DNA of 13,928 nucleotides from NCBI RefSeq assembly GCF_032854445.1, contig NW_027018112.1, forward strand, positions 64,001 to 77,928, read 5' to 3'. The stretch is from Liolophura sinensis. Its lineage: Eukaryota > Mollusca > Polyplacophora > Chitonida > Chitonidae. Both the position numbers and the translations under genes were made by a program. This document shows positions 8,803-13,928 of the stretch, piece after piece (within the stretch, counting starts at the first letter, position 1; each line of letters opens with the position of its first letter). The notes below the pieces were generated by a model. The model was given only the letters and a program-made list of their open reading frames with translations. It was not told where the DNA came from and did no database searches.

Positions 8803-9352
8803 GCCACAAATGAATAATCATTGATGTCAAGATCACGTGCCCAGCAACGGCTCTTACTCCATGGAAACCAAGGAAATTTGCAATTTTTCAACAGCTGGAG
8901 ATGCCTGGCCCAATTGCGCATCTTTTGGCACCTTATTGATGTGGGTCAGTGTTCAATTGTACTTTTTACAGCGGACTGTATCAAGTACCTTGTGTTTTTT
9001 TTATATACAAATGGTGTGGTTTTTCTACATGTAGATAAAGACATTGAGTTTGTCTTCGACTTAGAAGTAAGACAACTGCTGGGTGAGTTAAATGGGCTTG
9101 GCCCAAAGATTTGACGTCGTCTGGGCTACCGAAGGGCACATAACTTATAATGAAAAGTTGAATATAGTAATGACCAGTCGCGATTGTACATAGTTAATGT
9201 AGCCGATTTCAATTAGCAAAAAGACCAGGCAAAAATCCAAAAGTGGAAAAACTGTTCCAATGCTGCTGGTAAGAGTCTAATCCGACGTATTTTTTGACGA
9301 GAAATCGAATGGTGCAAACCGCGTTGCTCTCCGACCAATACTTTTGGCTGTA
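8803..9352 (+). repeat. Satellite unit 17 (type D)
   Basis: 550 bp. It shares 'agagtctaat' (T at 9276) with unit 4, 7152 bp upstream, and follows a C unit just as unit 4 does. Otherwise it is close to the array consensus. Confidence 0.95.
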
Positions 9353-9902
9353 GCCACAAATGAATAATCATTGATGTCAAGATCACGTGCCCAGCAACGG
9401 CTCTTACTCCATGGAAACCAAGGAAATTTGCAATTTTTCAACAGCTGGAGATGCCTGGCCCAATTGCGCATCTTTTGGCACCTTATTGATGTGGGTCAGT
9501 GTTCAATTGTACTTTTTACAGCGGACTGTATCAAGTACCTTGTGTTTTTTTTATATACAAATGGTGTGGTTTTTCTACATGTAGATAAAGACATTGAGTT
9601 TGTCTTCGACTTAGAAGTAAGACATTTGCTGGGTGAGTTAAATGGGCTTGGCCCAAAGATTTGACGTCGTCTGGGCTACCGAAGGGCACATAACTTATAA
9701 TGAAAAGTTGAATATAGTAATGACCAGTCGCGATTGTACATAGTTAATGTAGCCGATTTCAATTAGAAAAAATACCAGGCAAAAATCCAAGAGTGGAAAT
9801 ACTGTTCCAATGCTGCTGGTAAGAGGCTAATCCGACGTATTTTTTGACGAGAAATCCAATGGTGCAAACCGCGTTGCTCTCCGACCAATACTTTTGGCTG
9901 TA
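9353..9902 (+). repeat. Satellite unit 18 (transitional)
   Basis: 550 bp. It has 'catttgctgg' (also in units 3, 6, 7, 8, 12 and 13) and 'attagaaaaaatacc' (also in 3, 16 and 19). Private changes are 'ccaagagtggaaatactg' near 9787 and 'gaaatccaatgg' near 9851. It is not E-like, so the A-B-C-D order ends at unit 17. Confidence 0.95.
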
Positions 9903-10452
9903 GCCACAAATGAATAATCATTGATGTCAAGATCACGTGCCCAGCAACGGCTCTTACTCCATGGAAACCAAGGAAATTTGCAATTTTTCAACAGCTGGAG
10001 ATGCCTGGCCCAATTGCGCATCTTTTGGCACCTTATTGATGTGGGTCAGTGTTCAATTGTACTTTTTACAGCGGACTGTATCAAGTACCTTGTGTTTTTT
10101 TTATATACAAATGGTGTGGTTTTTCTACATATAGATAAAGACATTGAGTTTGTCTTCGACTTAGAAGTAAGACAACTGCTGGGTGAGTTAAATGGGCTTT
10201 GCCCAAAGATTTGACGTCGTCTGGGCTACCGAAGGGCACATAACTTATAATGAAAAGTTGAATATAGTAATGACCAGTCGCGATTGTACATAGTTAATGT
10301 AGCCGATTTCAATTAGAAAAAATACCAGGCAAAAATCCAAAAGTGGAAAAACTGTTCCAATGCTGCTGGTAAGAGGCTAATCCGACGTATTTTTTGACGA
10401 GAAATCGAATGGTGCAAACCGCGTTGCTCTCCGACCAATACCTTTGGCTGTA
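9903..10452 (+). repeat. Satellite unit 19 (transitional)
   Basis: 550 bp. It has 'ctttgccc' as in the A and B units and 'attagaaaaaatacc' as in units 3, 16 and 18. Private changes are 'acatatag' near 10128 and 'aatacctttgg' near 10438. It is the last unit with 'agtggaaaa' before the right-hand domain. Confidence 0.95.
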
Positions 10453-11002
10453 GCCACAAATGAATAATCATTGATGTCAAGATCACGTGCCCAGCAACGG
10501 CTCTTACTCCATGGAAACCAAGGAAATTTGCAATTTTTCAACAGCTGGAGATGCCTGGCCCAATTGCGCATCTTTTGGCACCTTATTGATGTGGGTCAGT
10601 GTTCAATTGTACTTTTTACAGCGGACTGTATCAAGTACCTTGTGTTTTTTTTATATACAAATGGTGTGGTTTTTCTACATGTAGATAAAGACATTGAGTT
10701 TGTCTTCGACTTAGAAGTAAGACAACTGCTGGGTGAGTTAAATGGGCTTGGCCCAAAGATTTGACGTCGTCTGGGCTACCGAAGGCCACATAACTTATAA
10801 TGAAAAGTTGAATATAGTAATGACCAGTCGCGATTGTACATAGTTAATGTAGCCGATTTCAATTCGCAAAAAGACCAGGCAAAAATCCAAAAGTAGAAAA
10901 ACTGTTCCAATGCTGCTGGTAAGAGGCTAATCCGACGTATTTTTTGACGAGAAATCGAATGGTGCAAACCGCGTTGCTCTCCGACCAATACTTTTGGCTG
11001 TA
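10453..11002 (+). repeat. Satellite unit 20 (right domain, plain front and Y-type back)
   Basis: 550 bp. It is the first unit with 'agtagaaaa', which marks every later unit that can be scored. It has 'gaaggccaca' (C at 10786), shared only with unit 25, and 'caattcgcaaaaag', shared with the Y units 22 and 24. Confidence 0.95.
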
Positions 11003-11552
11003 GCCACAAATGAATAATCATTGATGTCAACCTCGCGTGCCCAGCAACGGCTCTTACTCCATGGAAACCAAGGAAATTTGCAATTTTTCAACAGCTGGAG
11101 ATGCCTGGCCCAATTGCGCATCTTTTGGCACCTTATTGATGTGGGTCAGTGTTCAATTGTACTTTTTACAGCGGACTGTATCAAGTACCTTGTGTTTTTT
11201 TAATATACAAATGGTGTGGTTTTTCTACATGTAGATAAAGACATTGAGTTTGTCTTCGACTTAGAAGTAAGACAACTGCTGGGTGAGTTAAATGGGCTTG
11301 GCCCAAAGATTTGACGTCGTCTGGGCTACCGAAGGGCACATAACTTATAATGAAAAGTTGAATATAGTAATGACCAGTCGCGATTGTACATAGTTAATGT
11401 AGCCGAATTCAATTACCAAAAAGACCAGGCAAAAATCCAAAAGTAGAAAAACTGTTCCAATGCTGCTGGTAAGAGGCTAATCCGACGTATTTTTTGACGA
11501 GAAATCGAATGGTGCAAACCGCGTTGCTCTCCGGCCAATACTTTTGGCTGTA
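11003..11552 (+). repeat. Satellite unit 21 (type X)
   Basis: 550 bp. X markers are 'gcgtgccc' in place of 'acgtgccc', 'taatatac' near 11201 and 'ccgaattc' (EcoRI site at 11405-11410). Private changes are 'caacctcgcg' near 11028, 'attaccaaa' and 'ccggccaat'. Confidence 0.95.
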
Positions 11553-12102
11553 GCCACAAATGAATAATTATTGATGTCAAGATCACGTGCCCAGCAACGG
11601 CTCTTACTCCATGGAAACCAAGGAAATTTGCAATTTTTCAACACCTGGGGATGCCTGGCCCAATTGCGCATCTTTTGGCACCTTATTGATGTGGGTCAGT
11701 GTTCAATTGTACTTTTTACAGCGGACTGTATCAAGTACCTTGTGTTTTTTTTATATACAAATGGTGTGGTTTTTCTACATGTAGATAAAGACATTGAGTT
11801 TGTCTTCGACTTAGAAGTAAGACAACTGCTGGGTGAGTTAAATGGGCTTGGCCCAAAGATTTGACGTCGTCTGGGCTACCGAAGGGCACATAACTTATAA
11901 TGAAAAGTTGAATATAGTAATGACCAGTCGCGATTGTACATAGTTAATGTAGCCGATTTCAATTCGCAAAAAGACCAGGCAAAAATCCAAAAGTAGAAAA
12001 ACTGTTCCAATGCTGCTGGTAAGAGGCTAATCCGACGTATTTTTTGACGAGAAATCGAATGGTGCAAACTGCGTTGCTCTCCGACCAATACTTTTGGCTG
12101 TA
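11553..12102 (+). repeat. Satellite unit 22 (type Y)
   Basis: 550 bp. Y markers are 'aataattattg', 'acacctgggg' at 11641-11650 and 'caattcgcaaaaag'. A private C-to-T change gives 'caaactgcg' near 12065. Confidence 0.95.
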
Positions 12103-12652
12103 GCCACAAATGAATAATCATTGATGTCAAGATCGCGTGCCCAGCAACGGCTCTTACTCCATGGAAACCAAGGAAATTTGCAATTTTTCAACAGCTGGAG
12201 ATGCCTGGCCCAATTGCGCATCTTTTGGCACCTTTTTGATGTGGGTCAGTGTTCAATTGTACTTTTTACAGCGGACTGTATCAAGTACCTTGTGTTTTTT
12301 TAATATACAAATGGTGTGGTTTTTCTACATGTAGATAAAGACATTGAGTTTGTCTTCGACTTAGAAGTAAGACAACTGCTGGGTGAGTTAAATGGGCTTG
12401 GCCCAAAGATTTGACGTCGTCTGGGCTACCGAAGGGCACATAACTTATAATGAAAAGTTGAATATAGTAATGACCAGTCGCGATTGTACATAGTTAATGT
12501 AGCCGAATTCAATTAGCAAAAAGAACAGGCAAAAATCCAAAAGTAGAAAAACTGTTCCAATGCTGCTGGTAAGAGGCTAATCCGACGTATTTTTTGACGA
12601 GAAATCGAATGGTGCAAACCGCGTTGCTCTCCGACCAATATTTTTGGCTGTA
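12103..12652 (+). repeat. Satellite unit 23 (type X)
   Basis: 550 bp. X markers are 'gcgtgccc', 'taatatac' near 12301 and the EcoRI site at 12505-12510. Private changes are 'cctttttgatg' near 12231, 'aagaacagg' near 12522 and 'aatatttttgg' near 12638. Confidence 0.95.
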
Positions 12653-13202
12653 GCCACAAATGAATAATTATTGATGTCAAGATCACGTGCCCAGCAACGG
12701 CTCTTACTCCATGGAAACCAAGGAAATTTGCAATTTTTCAACACCTGGGGATGCCTGGCCCAATTGCGCATCTTTTGGCACCTTATTGATGTGGGTCAGT
12801 GTTCAATTGTACTTTTTACAGCGGACTGTATCAAGTACCTTGTGTTTTTTTTATATACAAATGGTGTGGTTTTTCTACATGTAGATAAAGACATTGAGTT
12901 TGTCTTCGACTTAGAAGTAAGACAACTGCTGGGTGAGTTAAATGGGCTTGGCCCAAAGATTTGACGTCGTCTGGGCTACCGAAGGGCACATAACTTATAA
13001 TGAAAAGTTGAATATAGTAATGACCAGTCGCGATTGTACATAGTTAATGTAGCCGATTTCAATTCGCAAAAAGACCAGGCAAAAATCCAAAAGTAGAAAA
13101 ACTGTTCCAATGCTGCTGGTAAGAGGCTAATCCGACGTATTTTTTGACGAGAAATCGAATGGTGCAAACCGCGTTGCTCTTCGACCAATACTTTTGGCTG
13201 TA
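12653..13202 (+). repeat. Satellite unit 24 (type Y)
   Basis: 550 bp. Y markers are 'aataattattg', 'acacctgggg' at 12741-12750 and 'caattcgcaaaaag'. It has a private 'ctcttcgacc' near 13177. Confidence 0.95.
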
Positions 13203-13752
13203 GCCACAAATGAATAATCATTGATGTCAAGATCACGTGCCCAGCAACGGCTCTTACTCCATGGAAACCAAGGAAATTTGCAATTTTTCAACAGCTGGAG
13301 ATGCCTGGCCCAATTGCGCATCTTTTGGCACCTTATTGATGTGGGTCAGTGTTCAATTGTACTTTTTACAGCGGACTGTATCAAGTACCTTGTGTTTTTT
13401 TTATATACAAATGGTGTGGTTTTTCTACATGTAGATAAAGACACTGAGTTTGTCTTCGACTTAGAAGTAAGACAACTGCTGGGTGAGTTAAATGGGCTTG
13501 GCCCAAAGATTTGACGTCGTCTGGGCTACCGAAGGCCACATAACTTATAATGAAAAGTTGAATATAGTAATGACCAGTCGCGATTGTACATAGTTAATGT
13601 AGCCGAATTCAATTAGCAAAAAGACCAGGCAAAAATCCAAAAGTAGAAAAACTGTTCCAATGCTGCTGGTAAGAGGCTAATCCGACGTATTTTTTGACGA
13701 GAAATCGAATGGTGCAAACCGCGTTGCTCTCCGACCAATACTTTTGGCTGTA
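13203..13752 (+). repeat. Satellite unit 25 (hybrid: unit-20-like front, X-type back)
   Basis: 550 bp. The front lacks the X markers ('acgtgccc' and 'ttatatac' instead) and carries C at 13536 in 'gaaggccaca', otherwise seen only in unit 20. The back has the X marker 'ccgaattc' (EcoRI at 13605-13610). The switch lies between about 13537 and 13605. 'gacactgag' near 13440 is private. Confidence 0.9.
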
Positions 13753-13928
13753 GCCACAAATGAATAATTATTGATGTCAAGATCACGTGCCCAGCAACGG
13801 CTCTTACTCCATGGAAACCAAGGAAATTTGCAATTTTTCAACACCTGGGGATGCCTGGCTCAATTGCGCATCTTTTGGCACCTTATTGATGTGGGTCAGT
13901 GTTCAATTGTACTTTTTACAGCGGACTG
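13753..13928 (+). repeat. Satellite unit 26 (type Y, partial)
   Basis: This is the first 176 bp of a unit, cut by the window edge at 'gcggactg'. Y markers 'aataattattg' and 'acacctgggg' (13841-13850) are present. 'tggctcaat' near 13856 is private. Confidence 0.95.

Larger units (their letters stand above)
1..13928. repeat. Tandem satellite DNA array, ~550-bp monomer, 25.3 copies
   Basis: The same ~550-bp sequence recurs head to tail across the whole window. Units begin ('gccacaaatg' phase) at 1, 551, 1102, 1651, 2201, 2751, 3300, 3850, 4400, 4951, 5501, 6052, 6602, 7152, 7702, 8252, 8803, 9353, 9903, 10453, 11003, 11553, 12103, 12653, 13203 and 13753. Spacing is always 549-551. All units share one orientation, and no foreign sequence interrupts them. 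GC is about 41% in a hand-counted unit, with a T-rich tract, an A-rich tract and about 18 CpGs per unit. Every reading frame is closed within each unit, and because 550 is not a multiple of 3 no frame can run through the array. The array is open at both edges. I do not recognise the family. Heterochromatic satellite is the inferred class; an rDNA spacer repeat is a less likely alternative, since no rRNA sequence is present. I looked for the 17-bp CENP-B box consensus at each TTCG on both strands and found no match. Confidence 0.97.
10453..13928 (+). repeat. Dimeric (X-Y) higher-order repeat domain, 1100-bp period
   Basis: X markers (EcoRI site, 'taatatac') and Y markers ('acacctgggg', 'aataattattg') alternate. 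EcoRI sites at 11405, 12505 and 13605 and 'acacctgggg' at 11641, 12741 and 13841 are exactly 1100 bp apart. The variant 'agtagaaaa' occurs in all units here (20-25) and not in units 1-19. The dimer pattern may continue past the right edge. Confidence 0.88.

Noticed and set aside
1-13928. CRISPR-like or phage-defence array
   Set aside because: The repeat is 550 bp with no short conserved repeat alternating with unique spacers, and there are no cas or other genes.
1-13928. Transposon or tandem retroelement origin visible in the monomer
   Set aside because: I found no terminal inverted repeats, target-site duplications, transposase or reverse-transcriptase motifs, or tRNA-type A and B boxes. 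An ancient origin cannot be excluded.
1-13928. Assembly artefact from repeated read stacking
   Set aside because: Units carry ordered private and shared variants, exact 1100-bp marker spacing and an interpretable recombination history, which a stacking artefact would not produce. Exact copy number should still be confirmed with long reads.

Overview
This window is one uninterrupted tandem array of a ~550-bp satellite monomer, from the first base to the last. I count 25 complete units plus a 176-base partial unit at the right edge. Units are 549, 550 or 551 bp long, all in the same orientation, and differ from each other by only a few substitutions and one-base indels. No unique flank is visible, so the array continues past both ends. 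I see no protein-coding gene, rRNA, tRNA, CRISPR array, insertion sequence or transposon. I do not recognise the monomer as a named satellite family.

A long, highly homogeneous, head-to-tail array of a half-kilobase unit with about 41% GC (hand count on one unit) and layered higher-order structure is typical of nuclear heterochromatin (centromeric, pericentromeric or subtelomeric) in a eukaryote. Each unit keeps about 18 CpG dinucleotides, which argues mildly against a heavily CpG-methylated vertebrate-type genome. The species cannot be named from the sequence.

Layout, with units numbered 1-26 from the left and phase set arbitrarily at 'gccacaaatg'. Units 1-8 carry distinct marker variants that I call A B C D E F G' G. 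Units 9-13 (A B C/E F G) and 14-17 (A B C D) repeat that order. The region from mid unit 5 to mid unit 11 is repeated as mid unit 11 to mid unit 16. This is best read as a tandem duplication whose junction lies inside unit 11, a C-front/E-back hybrid, within about 10 bp; one monomer (unit 7) is the difference between the two copies. Units 18-19 are transitional. Units 20-26 form a different domain with an alternating two-monomer (X-Y, 1100-bp) higher-order repeat marked by EcoRI sites exactly 1100 bp apart, plus a second recombinant junction in unit 25.

There is no gene system here. The biological content is the recombination history of the array: nested higher-order repeats, two traceable unequal-exchange junctions, a mosaic of markers suggesting short gene-conversion tracts, and a tightly held unit length.
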